Shown: positions 35,803-45,847, numbered from the stretch's first letter. The stretch: DNA of 64,000 bases from JBGSKY01 sp041740995 (GCA_041740995.1 JBGSKY010000321.1:1-64000); one strand, 5' to 3'. Translations and numbers: made by a program. Notes: a model not told the origin generated them from the sequence alone.

Positions 35803-36384
35803 TTATCGGAACTCTCGGACGTCGACGAAAGACATCCCCGCGGCTTTGGCAGCGTCAATACCTAGATCGCTGTCTTCGTAAACCAAACAATCCGAAGGCG
35901 TTTTGTTCATAAGATTGGCAGCAAGCAGAAAAACGTCTGGATCAGGTTTGTGCCGTTTCGTATCCTCTGCCGTAACAATCGCGTCGAACCAATCGCCGCA
36001 GCCTATCTGATGCAATTGAGCGACGATCGAGGGACGCAAACCTCCGCTAGCGACCGCCATTGGTTTGACATGGCGGAATTGTTTGGCGATTTGCCAGACT
36101 GGATCGAACGGTCTTACGGTCGATAACAATTGCATGAACGCTTCCTCTTTTTCGATAGCCACTTGGGGCACATCAAGTTTAATTGTCGCTTCATCGGCCA
36201 AAAGAGCGATGATTTTGTCCGTCGGTACGCCACCTAGCGCGTAAAAGCGATCGCGGTTAAAATCGATGTTGTGCTGTGACATCGTTTGTTTCCATGCTAC
36301 ATAATGCACCTCCATCGAATCAGTTAATGTGCCATCGCAATCAAAAATGAGTGCGGCGAAGTCTTGCGGTTGTTTGATCATCAA
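35803..36384 (-). CDS. HAD-superfamily hydrolase, beta-phosphoglucomutase-like
   Basis: 193 residues. Motif I is LIFDCDGTLTDSMEVHYVAW with the nucleophile and acid Asp pair. A cap domain follows (YALGGVPTDKIIALLADEA), then motif II VASGGLRP, and motifs III/IV in KPDPDVFLLAANLM and CLVYEDSDLGIDAAKAAGMS. This is the phosphoglycolate phosphatase/beta-phosphoglucomutase subgroup. Substrate not determined. Divergent from the DinG-type helicase with only 41 bp between them. Confidence 0.9.
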   Translation of the reverse strand: MMIKQPQDFAALIFDCDGTLTDSMEVHYVAWKQTMSQHNIDFNRDRFYALGGVPTDKIIALLADEATIKLDVPQVAIEKEEAFMQLLSTVRPFDPVWQIAKQFRHVKPMAVASGGLRPSIVAQLHQIGCGDWFDAIVTAEDTKRHKPDPDVFLLAANLMNKTPSDCLVYEDSDLGIDAAKAAGMSFVDVREFR

Positions 36385-36425
36385 TAAGTTAACTCTGCTA
36401 ATTCCTAACGGCTGTCCGGCACAGT

Positions 36426-38507
36426 ATGAATGAAGATCAAATCAGCGTGCAGTCGATTTTGGGTGCTGGTGGCAGTATCGCTCGCCGGATTAAAGCGTAT
36501 GAATCACGTTCCGGTCAATTAGAAATGGCCGCCGCCGTCGAAAAAGCGCTGCAAGACAATAAGCATTTGATCGTCGAAGCAGGGACCGGGACGGGCAAGA
36601 GTTTTGCGTATTTAGTCCCCGCCATTCTATATGCTACTCAAGCCGAAGCTGACTTATTGGAATCTTCTAGTGCCGATGAAAATGATGACGATAAAAAGGA
36701 AGCAACCGCAATACGGCGGATCATTATCAGCACGCACACGATCAATCTGCAAGAACAATTGATCGCCAAAGATCTACCGCTACTCAACGCCGTCATCCCA
36801 CGTGAGTTCTCCGCAGTGCTGGCCAAAGGACGCTCGAATTACTTTTCGATTCGGCGACTGGCGTTGGCAAACACGCGAGCGACTTTGCTGCTGAGCAACG
36901 AAAGTGAGCATGAACAATTGCAACAGGTCATCAAATGGTCTCGCACGACCAAGGATGGCTCTCGGAGCGATTTGCCATTCCGTCCCTTGGCCAGCGTCTG
37001 GGATGAGATCCAAAGCGATTCTAGTAATTGCTTCGGTCGCTCGTGTGACCATCATGGCAAGTGCTTTTATTTTCAAGCTCGGCGACGAGTCCAAAACGCC
37101 CAGATCATCGTCGTCAATCACGCACTCTTTTTCAGTGACCTCGCGCTCCGTCAATTGGGAGCCAATATTCTGCCCGACTACGATGCGGTCATTTTTGATG
37201 AGTGCCACACATTGGAATCAGTTGCCAGCGATCACTTGGGCATTCAAGTGTCAACCAGCCAGATCGATTACACACTTCGAAAGCTGTACAACCCTCAACA
37301 CAATAAAGGACTACTCGTCTCTTTGGGCTTGAACAATCTAAGTCAACAGGTTTTTCGATGCATGGAAATCATCGACGATTTGGTTGCTGACCTACATGGC
37401 TTTCTAGCTGCTAATCCAAACGGAAATGGCCGCGTGCGTCAAAGCGACATTGTCGTCAATAAAATCAGCCAACCGCTGATCGATCTATCCAAAGAGCTGT
37501 TTCGCTTCGGCGAGAAACATCCACAACCAAGCACTCGCCAAGACTTGGTCTCGGCCAGCGAGCGATTGAACGTTCTTGCGGAATCGATCGATTCTTGGAT
37601 CGGCCAAAAACAAACCGACGATGTTTATTGGCTGGAGATGAAACAAGGGCGTGGTGGCTGGCGAGCTCTGATGCGGTCGTCACCAATCGATATCAGTGCA
37701 ACCTTGAAGAAGACTTTGTTTGGCAAAGGTCCGACTGCGATTTTGACATCGGCCACCATCGGCACATCGGAATCGACGGCGGCAAGTCGGGCGTCAAAAA
37801 CTGCACCTTTCAGCTTCTTTCAGACACGTATCGGATTGAACAAGTCGTCCACACTGCAAGTCGCCAGTCCCTTCAACTATGAACGCCAAGTCGAGCTTGT
37901 TTTGTTGCGTGACGTACCCGACCCATCAAGCGATCGAATTGCCTTCGAAGCGATGCTGCCGGGCTTGATTCGCCATTTTGCAGGGCTGCATGACGGCCAT
38001 ACCTTTGCGCTGTTTACTTCGTTCCAGCAACTACGAAAGGCCGCTGACGAATTGGTACCATGGGCTAATAAAAACAAGCTGGCGATTTACAGCCAAGCCG
38101 ATGGAACACCGCGTGGACAGTTGCTCGACGCATTTAAAACCAATCCGCGTGGCATACTTTTTGGGGCTGACAGCTTTTGGCAGGGCGTTGACGTTCCCGG
38201 AGATGCGTTGCGTAATGTGATGATTACCAAACTGCCATTCGCCGTTCCTGATCACCCGCTGCTGGAAGCAAGACTGGAACGTATCCGCGAAAAGGGCGGA
38301 AATCCGTTTGCGGAATATCAAGTTCCGGAAGCCGTCTTGCGATTACGTCAAGGTTTTGGACGCTTAATACGCACTGCAACCGATTCTGGGATGGTCGTGA
38401 TCCTCGATCCGCGAGTTCACACCAAACCTTATGGCAAGCAATTTTTGCAGGCCCTGCCTAAATGCAACGTGACTTATAAAAGTGCGAAGCAAATCTTAAG
38501 AGGTTAG
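36426..38507 (+). CDS. dinG: DinG/XPD-like ATP-dependent DNA helicase
   Basis: 693 residues. SF2 helicase: Walker A IVEAGTGTGKSFAYLVPAIL, motif Ia ISTHTINLQEQL, Walker B VIFDECHTLE (DECH), VVNHALFFSD, and C-terminal motifs LFTSFQQLRK, FGADSFWQGVDVPGDAL and LRQGFGRLIRT. DinG-type enzymes unwind DNA with 5'-3' polarity and resolve R-loops and replication-transcription conflicts. Three Fe-S ligand cysteines are present (NCFGRSCDHHGKC, Cys202, 207, 213, spacing 4 and 5). The usual first ligand in KGRSNYLC is replaced by Ser141 (KGRSNYFS). Confidence 0.93.
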   Translation: MNEDQISVQSILGAGGSIARRIKAYESRSGQLEMAAAVEKALQDNKHLIVEAGTGTGKSFAYLVPAILYATQAEADLLESSSADENDDDKKEATAIRRIIISTHTINLQEQLIAKDLPLLNAVIPREFSAVLAKGRSNYFSIRRLALANTRATLLLSNESEHEQLQQVIKWSRTTKDGSRSDLPFRPLASVWDEIQSDSSNCFGRSCDHHGKCFYFQARRRVQNAQIIVVNHALFFSDLALRQLGANILPDYDAVIFDECHTLESVASDHLGIQVSTSQIDYTLRKLYNPQHNKGLLVSLGLNNLSQQVFRCMEIIDDLVADLHGFLAANPNGNGRVRQSDIVVNKISQPLIDLSKELFRFGEKHPQPSTRQDLVSASERLNVLAESIDSWIGQKQTDDVYWLEMKQGRGGWRALMRSSPIDISATLKKTLFGKGPTAILTSATIGTSESTAASRASKTAPFSFFQTRIGLNKSSTLQVASPFNYERQVELVLLRDVPDPSSDRIAFEAMLPGLIRHFAGLHDGHTFALFTSFQQLRKAADELVPWANKNKLAIYSQADGTPRGQLLDAFKTNPRGILFGADSFWQGVDVPGDALRNVMITKLPFAVPDHPLLEARLERIREKGGNPFAEYQVPEAVLRLRQGFGRLIRTATDSGMVVILDPRVHTKPYGKQFLQALPKCNVTYKSAKQILRG

Positions 38508-38525
38508 TTCGACGTAATGCGATGC

Positions 38526-39530
38526 TCACGTGGCTAAACGCTTTGGCCAGTAAAGCGACGTCCACTGAGCGATTTTTTCAAAGCCATATCGCCGATACAG
38601 TTTCATGGCCGGAATGTTTTTTTCATCGACGTAAGTATAAACGCTTTCCGCTTGCAACTGACGAAGCTGATGCATCGCTTGAGCGATCGTTTCGTGTCCA
38701 AGGCCCTGCTGGCGACAACCATCGGCGATGCCCATATAAGTCAGCTCCCAAATCTGCGGTGCGATGACTGTCAACATATAACCGGCCAGAATAACTGTCT
38801 GGTTCGAGCCGCTCTGCGAATCAATCGTTTGCGGTTTAATCCACCATTGCGGTAGTGGTACCGAAGACGAAAGGTGTTTTCGGGCGTGCTTGCTGTGAGC
38901 AGTTTGCAGATAGCCCGCCATGGTTGATTCGATCGTTCGCAGCGAGTTCATCAACGGGCAATCCATCGTGTTGGAATAGGTCGCTTCGAGCCATTGCGTG
39001 AAAAGTTCGCGATCCGCTGAATCGTATAGCCGCCAGCCGTCGGCGAGATTCTTGTCGGGAATTTCTGGGCCGACAAGCGGTCGTTGTGGACGTGCTTCCA
39101 AGTGATTTAAATCAGCTAGATGTACAAATCCGGCAAGACCCAAACAAGCGAGCTCTGCTTTACAGGTCGAGAGCTGCGATGCTTGCAACAACTCTAGATC
39201 CCAACGTTGCGATGCCATCGAAGCCAGAGCCTGACACATTTGGATCGCCAGCTCGTTTCGCTTTTTTAAGTAGTCCGTCGACGCCGGTGAACGTTCGAAC
39301 AGACGCGGCCCAGTTAGCAGCGCGATCCTTCCAGGGTAATGCAACACGTAAGCCACTGCCGCACACCGGTCGTCAATCATCAAGATCGCGCCCAAAAAAT
39401 GATTCGGCCCACCCATATCTTCTAGATGGTTGGAAATCAGCTCGGCGATCGATTCGCAAGTCTCTGGTGATTGATCGTCGAAATAAAGTTTCAGAATCTG
39501 GCTTGAATGCTGCCCATCATAAAACTGCAT
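38526..39530 (-). CDS. GNAT-family N-acetyltransferase
   Basis: 334 residues. The C-terminal third is a GNAT domain: LTYMGIADGCRQQGLGHETI holds the acetyl-CoA pyrophosphate loop (RQQGLG), and VDEKNIPAMKLYRRYGFEKI is the motif B region. The N-terminal two thirds are less conserved and may be a second, degenerate GNAT fold (AAVAYVLHYPGRIALLTGPR). Substrate unknown. Stands alone between the helicase and the PDZ gene, converging with the helicase by 19 bp. Confidence 0.82.
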   Translation of the reverse strand: MQFYDGQHSSQILKLYFDDQSPETCESIAELISNHLEDMGGPNHFLGAILMIDDRCAAVAYVLHYPGRIALLTGPRLFERSPASTDYLKKRNELAIQMCQALASMASQRWDLELLQASQLSTCKAELACLGLAGFVHLADLNHLEARPQRPLVGPEIPDKNLADGWRLYDSADRELFTQWLEATYSNTMDCPLMNSLRTIESTMAGYLQTAHSKHARKHLSSSVPLPQWWIKPQTIDSQSGSNQTVILAGYMLTVIAPQIWELTYMGIADGCRQQGLGHETIAQAMHQLRQLQAESVYTYVDEKNIPAMKLYRRYGFEKIAQWTSLYWPKRLAT

Positions 39531-39691
39531 CCTAAACGTGGCCTTTTCGCATTGGACTTTTGATTGCTAAAACGATCCGAACAGCGAAGACGTCGGTCAA
39601 CGAAGGAATACAGTTTCTCATTTGCTCGCTGGACGCCTACAATACAAATGTCGATGCATCGTTTCCTTATCAACCGACGAAATATCATAAC

Positions 39692-40813
39692 ATGGCAACT
39701 CACCCGCGGATCAAGACCTGTTTGTTCGTCGTCAGCCTAGTGCTTGTTACGCAAAATGTTCGCTCGCAAGATTATTTCGAGCAATTGCAGCAACGGCTGG
39801 GCATCTCGCCGTCTGAACAAGAAGGGAAGGCCAGTCCGAAACCGCCATCGACTGACAAAACAGCCGAACAGCTACCTCGGCCCGTCCAACCAACATCACC
39901 AATTAAGCCGTCCAATCCCGACGTCCCGGCGGTCTCGCCGGTCCCTTTAGTTTCACCAATCGACCAGTCACCATTCGAAATGCGGATCGATCCAATTCCC
40001 CAACCCGAAACCAACGATCGACCTTATGTTGGGATGACCGTTGAGAAATTGACTGGTGGTGGCATGGGCTTGCGAGTTGTAGAAGTCGCGACTAACTCAC
40101 CGGCCTGGAAGTCCGGCATCAGCGTGGGCGACACCATCGTTGCGGTGAACGGAGTCGCGATCAGCGATTTAGATCAATTCGCTGCTGAAATTATGAAGCT
40201 TTCGCCGCGAGATATTGTTCAGTTATTGGCGGATCGAAATGGACGCACAACGACTCGCAGCGTGGTTTTGGGTTCGGCTAACTTGGCCGCTCGTTCAGGT
40301 CAGTTGCCGACTTTGCCACCAGAGCCGATGGATCGCGGCGAGCTTAGTCCAGATTTGAATTTCCCGCTGTCGGCCGATCGTCCGCCGTTAGGTGTATCGA
40401 TTGAAAGGTTGACCGAAGCGGCGCGGCAACGTTTTGGATTGCCGGTTTACAAAGGCGCTTTGGTAGTCGTTGTCCAACCTAATTCAGTGGCTGAACAGGC
40501 CGGACTGCGACCCGGTGATTGTATCGTTGAAATCGATGGCCGAGTCATCCAATCTGACCAAGAAATGCTAGCGTGGGTTAAACAGTCTCCGAGTTTTCAA
40601 AACGTCCCGATTCGATATTTCCGCGGACGTGATTTGGTAAGCTCTACCTTGCAGACGCCGGCCATAGCGCCGTTGCAGAACGATCGTTACAAACCGCTTA
40701 GCGAGCCAGAGGGTCGTCAAGCAGAGTTGCGACAACTGCAAGCAGAAATTGATCGCTTGCAAATTGAACTTGAGCAAGCCATCGATTCGATGGAATCTTT
40801 GAAGAGTCAGTGA
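39692..40813 (+). CDS. Exported protein with two PDZ domains and C-terminal coiled coil
   Basis: 373 residues from the ATG at 39692, which gives a clear signal peptide (LFVVSLVLVTQNVRSQD); the longer frame from 39560 is unlikely. After a Pro-rich linker (about 45-105) come two PDZ domains: RPYVGMTVEKLTGGGMGLRV and KSGISVGDTIVAVNGVAISD; then PLGVSIERLTEA and AEQAGLRPGDCIVEIDGRVI. The C-terminus is a coiled coil (LRQLQAEIDRLQIELEQAID). No trypsin-like protease domain is present, so it is a scaffold rather than DegP. Periplasmic; partners unknown. Confidence 0.88.
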   Translation: MATHPRIKTCLFVVSLVLVTQNVRSQDYFEQLQQRLGISPSEQEGKASPKPPSTDKTAEQLPRPVQPTSPIKPSNPDVPAVSPVPLVSPIDQSPFEMRIDPIPQPETNDRPYVGMTVEKLTGGGMGLRVVEVATNSPAWKSGISVGDTIVAVNGVAISDLDQFAAEIMKLSPRDIVQLLADRNGRTTTRSVVLGSANLAARSGQLPTLPPEPMDRGELSPDLNFPLSADRPPLGVSIERLTEAARQRFGLPVYKGALVVVVQPNSVAEQAGLRPGDCIVEIDGRVIQSDQEMLAWVKQSPSFQNVPIRYFRGRDLVSSTLQTPAIAPLQNDRYKPLSEPEGRQAELRQLQAEIDRLQIELEQAIDSMESLKSQ

Positions 40814-40954
40814 TCTGCCCGCGATCAAAGATTAGCGATCGTCTTCTGTTCCAATCAATTTGCTTAGTCTGGCGGGAAATTCCGCAAGCAAGATTGCGAT
40901 CATTGGGAAATTTTTGCTACGGTCCAGCGAAATCCATCTTTTGCCAAGAGAGCA

Positions 40955-43306
40955 ATGGCTGTGGACGACGCAACGACCGGGAGTCATTTTGATTCCGCAC
41001 GCTTAACACCGATTCAATCGATCGCTCGATTATTCGATCGTTGCTGCGCGATTAGCGCGATGCTGCTAGCGATATTCGTTTTTGGCGGCTGTGCATCACA
41101 GAACTTTGCCAGCATGCGTCGGATTCCCGTCAACCCGCTCAGCAAACAGCTTGGTTTGGTCAGTAAATCTGGACCGCAAGTTAGCGAGCGAACGCAAACC
41201 TTGCTTCGACATTACGCGTTAAACGAGCTTTATAAATCGGATCCGGAAGCGTGCTTGCAACAACTCCAAGAGTTGTCATTGGCGGAGAAGGGCGGCGAGA
41301 AGATTTATGCGGTCGCTGAGTTGGCGTACATCTTGGGCATTCGCGCAGAGCGGGCTGGCAAAGAGGCTGAAGCGCTCGATATGCTTTCGGTTGGTGTCAG
41401 CCACGCTTATGTCTATCTGTTTTGTCACGAGCTTGACGTCTCGCGGAATCCATATGATCCGCAGTTTCGCGGTGCTTGCGATGTCTACAACGGCTCGCTG
41501 GAACAAACATTGCGAATTATCAATCGACGCGGCAAGCTGCAACCAGGCAACACTTATGAGATCACCTCACTTGAAAAAACTCATGACGTGGAGGTTGTGT
41601 CCGTTGGTGGCTGGCACAATGACGACTTCGATCATTTAGAGTTTTGCAGCGACTGGGAGGTTGAAGGGCTTGATACATCGAACATCAATTATGGGATCGG
41701 CGTTCCTATGATTGCGGTTCGACAGCGGCATGAAAACGAGGACCCTGCGGAAGCGAACTATCCCGATGGCCTTTCGTTTCCAGTCACCGCTTTAGTACGT
41801 GTCAAGGAACCGAATTTGAGAGCCCATAATGATGCGGGATATAGGTATCCGTGCGTACTAGAACTTCACGACCCGCTGACCAGTACGGATATCTTTATGG
41901 CCAGCCGCCGCGTACCGCTGCAGACTGACCTGAGCACACCGCTGGCATATTTTTTGGACAATCCGAAGTTCCGCGAGAAAACCAACGGCACGCTCGGCTT
42001 GCTCAATCCAGCGAAAACGTCGGAGCTTGGCGGGATCTACATGCTTGAGCCGTTCGACCCGAAACGCATTCCGGTCTTGATGGTCCATGGGTTGTGGTCC
42101 AGTCCATTGACTTGGATGCCGATGTTTAATGACCTGCGAAGCTTTCCCGAACTGCGTCGAAATTATCAGTTTTGGTTCTATCAATATCCGACCGGGCAAC
42201 CCTTTTGGATCAGTGCGACCCAATTGAGAGAAGATCTTTATGAATTACGCCGACGCATCGATCCGCAAGGCCGAGAACCGATGCTTGATCGAATGGTTCT
42301 GGTCGGGCACAGCATGGGCGGGTTAGTATCCGAAATGCAAACCATCGACAGCGGCAACAATCTTTGGGAAGCGATCGGAAATCGCCCCTTCGAAGAAATT
42401 CGCGGCTCCAACGAGGAGATTGAGCGGCTTGCAGCCGTCTTGTTCTTTCACCCAAATCGATCCATCAAGCGAGTTATCACGATTGGAACGCCCCATCGAG
42501 GCAGCGATTTCGCCAATGATACAACGCGTTGGCTGAGCCGCAAATTGATTAAGCTTCCTCAGTCGTTTACCAATTTAGGCAACTCGCTGGTGCGCCAAAA
42601 TCCGGATCTGTTTCACGATACAAAACTGTTGACGATGAACACGAGCATCGATTCGCTCAGCCCCGAAAGCCCGATCTTCCCAGCGCTCTTGCGGGCTGAA
42701 CACGCGCCTTGGGTCAACTACCACAACATCATCGGAGTCGTTTCGGAGCAAGGAATCATCAACCGACTGTCCAAAGGCAGTGACGGTGTTGTTTCGCTGG
42801 AAAGTGCGAGAGTCGAAAATGCGGCGTCAGAAATTACTGTCGTCGGGAACCATCAAGACATTCATCGAACGCCACGAGCAATTTTAGAAGTGCGACGAAT
42901 TCTGGTCGAACACTTAGATGAAACTTACGACGAACACCAGCTGGCTGAGGGTCCTGGCGGCCGATTGCTTGGCAGCCTGCAACGACAGGTAAATCCGCTG
43001 GACATGGGAGTTATGCAGTCCTCGCCCGATGGATCATTACCGCCGGTTTCCGATGTAGGGCTTCCGACGCAAGCGAGCTTTACTGGTACGCAAACGCAGC
43101 AGCAGCCGATTGCAAACGCGACCTACATTCAGCCCCCCGTCCGTTTAAGGTCAGCAGCCGATCGAATCAACCGCGTCAATCCTGACGCGACAATTTTTGG
43201 CCCGTCGAGTTTACCGGATTCTGACGTTCAGAGCCCGCCGCCGGAACTTGCTCCCCAGACCCAGCTTTCCGCTGGGCAACTACCGCCGATCGTCTCACCT
43301 CGATAG
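40955..43306 (+). CDS. Large alpha/beta-hydrolase lipoprotein (lipase/esterase-like)
   Basis: 783 residues. The N-terminus has a hydrophobic segment ending in a lipobox-like FGGCAS, preceded by about 35 polar residues, so export is likely though the signal is long. A helical region follows (residues about 90-200). The alpha/beta hydrolase domain starts with PVLMVHGLWSSPLTWMPMFN (oxyanion region HGLW) and has the nucleophile elbow LVGHSMGGLVSE near residue 450; TIGTPHRGSDFANDTTRWLS and GSDGVVSLESARV provide the later region with the acid, and GNHQDIHR the probable catalytic His. The last 120 residues are Pro/Gln-rich and disordered. Substrate unknown. Confidence 0.86.
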   Translation: MAVDDATTGSHFDSARLTPIQSIARLFDRCCAISAMLLAIFVFGGCASQNFASMRRIPVNPLSKQLGLVSKSGPQVSERTQTLLRHYALNELYKSDPEACLQQLQELSLAEKGGEKIYAVAELAYILGIRAERAGKEAEALDMLSVGVSHAYVYLFCHELDVSRNPYDPQFRGACDVYNGSLEQTLRIINRRGKLQPGNTYEITSLEKTHDVEVVSVGGWHNDDFDHLEFCSDWEVEGLDTSNINYGIGVPMIAVRQRHENEDPAEANYPDGLSFPVTALVRVKEPNLRAHNDAGYRYPCVLELHDPLTSTDIFMASRRVPLQTDLSTPLAYFLDNPKFREKTNGTLGLLNPAKTSELGGIYMLEPFDPKRIPVLMVHGLWSSPLTWMPMFNDLRSFPELRRNYQFWFYQYPTGQPFWISATQLREDLYELRRRIDPQGREPMLDRMVLVGHSMGGLVSEMQTIDSGNNLWEAIGNRPFEEIRGSNEEIERLAAVLFFHPNRSIKRVITIGTPHRGSDFANDTTRWLSRKLIKLPQSFTNLGNSLVRQNPDLFHDTKLLTMNTSIDSLSPESPIFPALLRAEHAPWVNYHNIIGVVSEQGIINRLSKGSDGVVSLESARVENAASEITVVGNHQDIHRTPRAILEVRRILVEHLDETYDEHQLAEGPGGRLLGSLQRQVNPLDMGVMQSSPDGSLPPVSDVGLPTQASFTGTQTQQQPIANATYIQPPVRLRSAADRINRVNPDATIFGPSSLPDSDVQSPPPELAPQTQLSAGQLPPIVSPR

Positions 43307-43307
43307 T

Positions 43308-43760
43308 TTACGCAATCGACGTTTGTCGTAACGCTTCATAGGCCACGATACCGACTGATGTTGCCAGATTCAGCGATCGAACCGGTCCATGAATTGGAAT
43401 TCGCAAGCGGTTGGTTTGGTAGGCTTCGTGCAACGAGTCAGGTAAGCCAGTCGTTTCGCTGCCGAAAACTAAAACATCCTCGTCCGCAAAGTTTGCTTCG
43501 TAATGATTTTGCTGGGCAAATTTTGTCAGCAACCAGAACCGTCTTGGCTTGAGTCGTTCTTCGAGCTGTTCAAAATTCTTGACTCTTTCGATTTGCAGGT
43601 CTGGCCAATAGTCCAACCCAGCGCGTCGAACACGGGCAGCATCAAGCTGAAAACCTAACGGTTCGACTAACCAAAGTTTTGCATTGATCGCAACGCAGGT
43701 TCGACCGATGTTCCCGGTATTTTGAGGAATTTGTGGTTGGTATAAGACGATGTGTAGCAT
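43308..43760 (-). CDS. trmL: tRNA (cytidine(34)-2'-O)-methyltransferase
   Basis: 150 residues. A SPOUT-class knotted methyltransferase acting on the wobble base of certain leucine tRNAs. Motif 1 is YQPQIPQNTGNIGRTCVAIN, motif 2 VFGSETTGLPDSLHE, and motif 3 IPIHGPVRSLNLATSVGIVA, forming the AdoMet trefoil knot. The length matches minimal TrmL with no RNA-binding extension. Converges on the lipase-like gene, whose stop is one base away. Confidence 0.95.
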   Translation of the reverse strand: MLHIVLYQPQIPQNTGNIGRTCVAINAKLWLVEPLGFQLDAARVRRAGLDYWPDLQIERVKNFEQLEERLKPRRFWLLTKFAQQNHYEANFADEDVLVFGSETTGLPDSLHEAYQTNRLRIPIHGPVRSLNLATSVGIVAYEALRQTSIA

Positions 43761-43907
43761 ATCTCAAGTTTGCTCCTGCCATGGATTTAGCCGTAGCTCA
43801 GGCAGTGTATACTTCGTTTGGTTTTTAATTAAGTTAGAGTCTAATTCGCGTCACCGGCGGCTAGCACCAGTCCGCTCGTAAAGCAGCTTTATATCTTATC
43901 GAACGTT

Positions 43908-44669
43908 ATGCCAATTCAAGTTACCTGTCCCGGATGTATGTCGCGGTTTGCCGTCAGCGACAAATACGCTGGCAAAAAAGGCCCTTGCCCTAAATGCAAG
44001 AAAGTCATTGAAATCCCGGCGGTAACCGAGCAAGTGGTGATTCACGCGCCGGAGGTTTCCGGGCCAAAGGACTCAAAAGGCGTCTCGGTTCTGAAGCCGC
44101 TAGCTCGTAAGGAATTCACAGTTGGGCTTTGGACATGGATTGCCGTTGGAGTCGCAACGCTTACGATTCTCGGTATTGCGATTGGCGTTCGATTTTCTGG
44201 ATCGACTGCGCCGATCAGTTTGTTGGCCATCGGAGCGATCGCGCTGGCCCCGCCGATCGTCATGCTTGGTTATACATTTCTTCGTGACGATGGGCTGGAG
44301 GGCTATCGTGGGATGGAATACTGGATCCGCGTCTCGATTTGCTCGGCAGTCTTTGCGGCCACGTGGTTGATTTATGTTGGACTGGCGTATTACTTCGAAC
44401 ATAAGTCATTGGCCGAAGTCACCACGGTTGAAATGTTAATTTATACCGCGTCAATGATCGCAATAGGATTAACCGCTTCGTTGCTGACTTTCGAATTGGA
44501 AGCGTTTCAAGCGGCGATGCATTATTTGGTTTATTTTGTTGCAACGCTCGTACTTTGTTTGATCATGAAAGTCGAATTGGCCGAACCACTCGCTTCACCG
44601 GCGCCACGTCAAGGAATCTCGCAAGTCATTCCCAATGACGCAATCGCAATAAACAATTCAATGCGATGA
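43908..44669 (+). CDS. Zinc-ribbon membrane protein
   Basis: 253 residues. The N-terminus is a four-Cys zinc ribbon (VTCPGCMSRFAVSDKYAGKK, then GPCPKCKKVIEIP), a module common at the start of planctomycete membrane proteins. Five transmembrane helices follow between about residues 75 and 225 (for example WIAVGVATLTILGIAIGV and LLAIGAIALAPPIVMLGYTF). Function unknown. The stop overlaps the ATG of the kinase-like gene (ATGA), so they are coupled. A similar architecture occurs at 48411-48962. Confidence 0.8.
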   Translation: MPIQVTCPGCMSRFAVSDKYAGKKGPCPKCKKVIEIPAVTEQVVIHAPEVSGPKDSKGVSVLKPLARKEFTVGLWTWIAVGVATLTILGIAIGVRFSGSTAPISLLAIGAIALAPPIVMLGYTFLRDDGLEGYRGMEYWIRVSICSAVFAATWLIYVGLAYYFEHKSLAEVTTVEMLIYTASMIAIGLTASLLTFELEAFQAAMHYLVYFVATLVLCLIMKVELAEPLASPAPRQGISQVIPNDAIAINNSMR

Positions 44670-45847
44670 GCGAATGTCGCGAAGCATTGCCGCTGCCCAA
44701 CCCAATTATCAAACAGCTTTACGAGCTTGCTAGTTCGCGTTCAACCAATTGGTCTTACATTGGAAAAGTGGCGGGCGGCTTGAGTGCCAGTCGCGTTTAT
44801 CAGATCCGAATTGGCGAAGATTGCTTTGCCTTGCGAGATTGGCAGTGGGCGTTGGAACGCTCTGATCGACTGAAAGAAGTCCTTGCTTTCCAAGACCTCT
44901 TGCACCGCCATTGGGATCAGTCCTTCCGACCTAACGCGCGTCTCCGCATCGACAAGCTCTTTGGGGAAACAGTCAATCCGATTCCATCCTTGAGCAGTTG
45001 GTGGGCGGGTGATTCCTCGATCAGTGCCAAGATCACCTGCGATTCCAATTCGATGTGGACGTTGAGCAGTTGGAGACCAGGCCAAGCCTACGACCCTGCT
45101 GATTCAATTATTTCTGCGCAACTCGATTCGCTTGCCTCAACGCTTGCCCGGCTCCACGCGATATCGATCAGCACAAATTTTTCGCCGAGCAAATCGGTTG
45201 GCTGGAATCAGCGAAATGTCGGTTTGCAAAAAGCTTTCCAAGCCTCGCGAATGAATTGGCTTCCGGTCCAGCAGATGATTGCCGAAAAGAATCGCGACCG
45301 ATCTGCGACTGAGCTTTCTTTGACGCTCGAATTATCGCAATTACTCGATCCAGCGAAAAATCAGCCCTGGCTTCGCGAGACGCTTCAACTCGTTCAGCTC
45401 GCTTCGAACAATTCGTATTGGTCGTGTTGGATCGTGGGTGATTTGCACCTCGAAAACTTTCTCTTCCAAAGCACTCAGGTGACAGGCATTGTTGACTTTG
45501 GGGCTGCACGAATTGATTGGCCATGGTGGGATATCGTGCGATTGGTGTCCAGCTTCCCGGCGGGTGCAGAAGCGATATCGGATTGCCTGGTCAATTCATA
45601 TATTGATTGTCTTTGCCGAATAGATCTCGGTCCCAATTACCAGTCTGGGATTGATTCCTATCTCGCATCGATTGAAGCTTGGCGGAGTATGCACTCATTC
45701 CAAGCTCTGACCGCCTTGCAAACTTTTTTGTCACTGCGAAACTGGCTCGATTGGCTCATCGAAGGTTCAATCAAACCGGCAGCAATCCCAAGAATTCGAT
45801 GGTTGATCGATCGATGGAAGTTAGCAGTTCAACCCGATCAGTGTTAA
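44666..45847 (+). CDS. Aminoglycoside phosphotransferase-like kinase
   Basis: 393 residues. Recognised as an APH/choline-kinase-like fold by IVGDLHLENFLF (Brenner motif; the canonical H-x-D starts with His, here Ile-Val-Gly-Asp with the catalytic Asp kept) and GIVDFGAARIDWPWWDIVRL (metal-binding Asp). The N-lobe has KVAGGLSASRVYQIRIGEDC as the nucleotide region. Such proteins in planctomycetes are probably metabolic small-molecule kinases rather than resistance enzymes. Translation is coupled to the zinc-ribbon membrane protein. Substrate unknown. Confidence 0.8.
   Translation: MSECREALPLPNPIIKQLYELASSRSTNWSYIGKVAGGLSASRVYQIRIGEDCFALRDWQWALERSDRLKEVLAFQDLLHRHWDQSFRPNARLRIDKLFGETVNPIPSLSSWWAGDSSISAKITCDSNSMWTLSSWRPGQAYDPADSIISAQLDSLASTLARLHAISISTNFSPSKSVGWNQRNVGLQKAFQASRMNWLPVQQMIAEKNRDRSATELSLTLELSQLLDPAKNQPWLRETLQLVQLASNNSYWSCWIVGDLHLENFLFQSTQVTGIVDFGAARIDWPWWDIVRLVSSFPAGAEAISDCLVNSYIDCLCRIDLGPNYQSGIDSYLASIEAWRSMHSFQALTALQTFLSLRNWLDWLIEGSIKPAAIPRIRWLIDRWKLAVQPDQC

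Noticed and set aside
44666..45847. Antibiotic resistance gene (aminoglycoside phosphotransferase)
   Set aside because: Only the kinase fold is supported; the first His of the Brenner motif is missing and the gene is coupled to a membrane protein, so a metabolic kinase is more likely.
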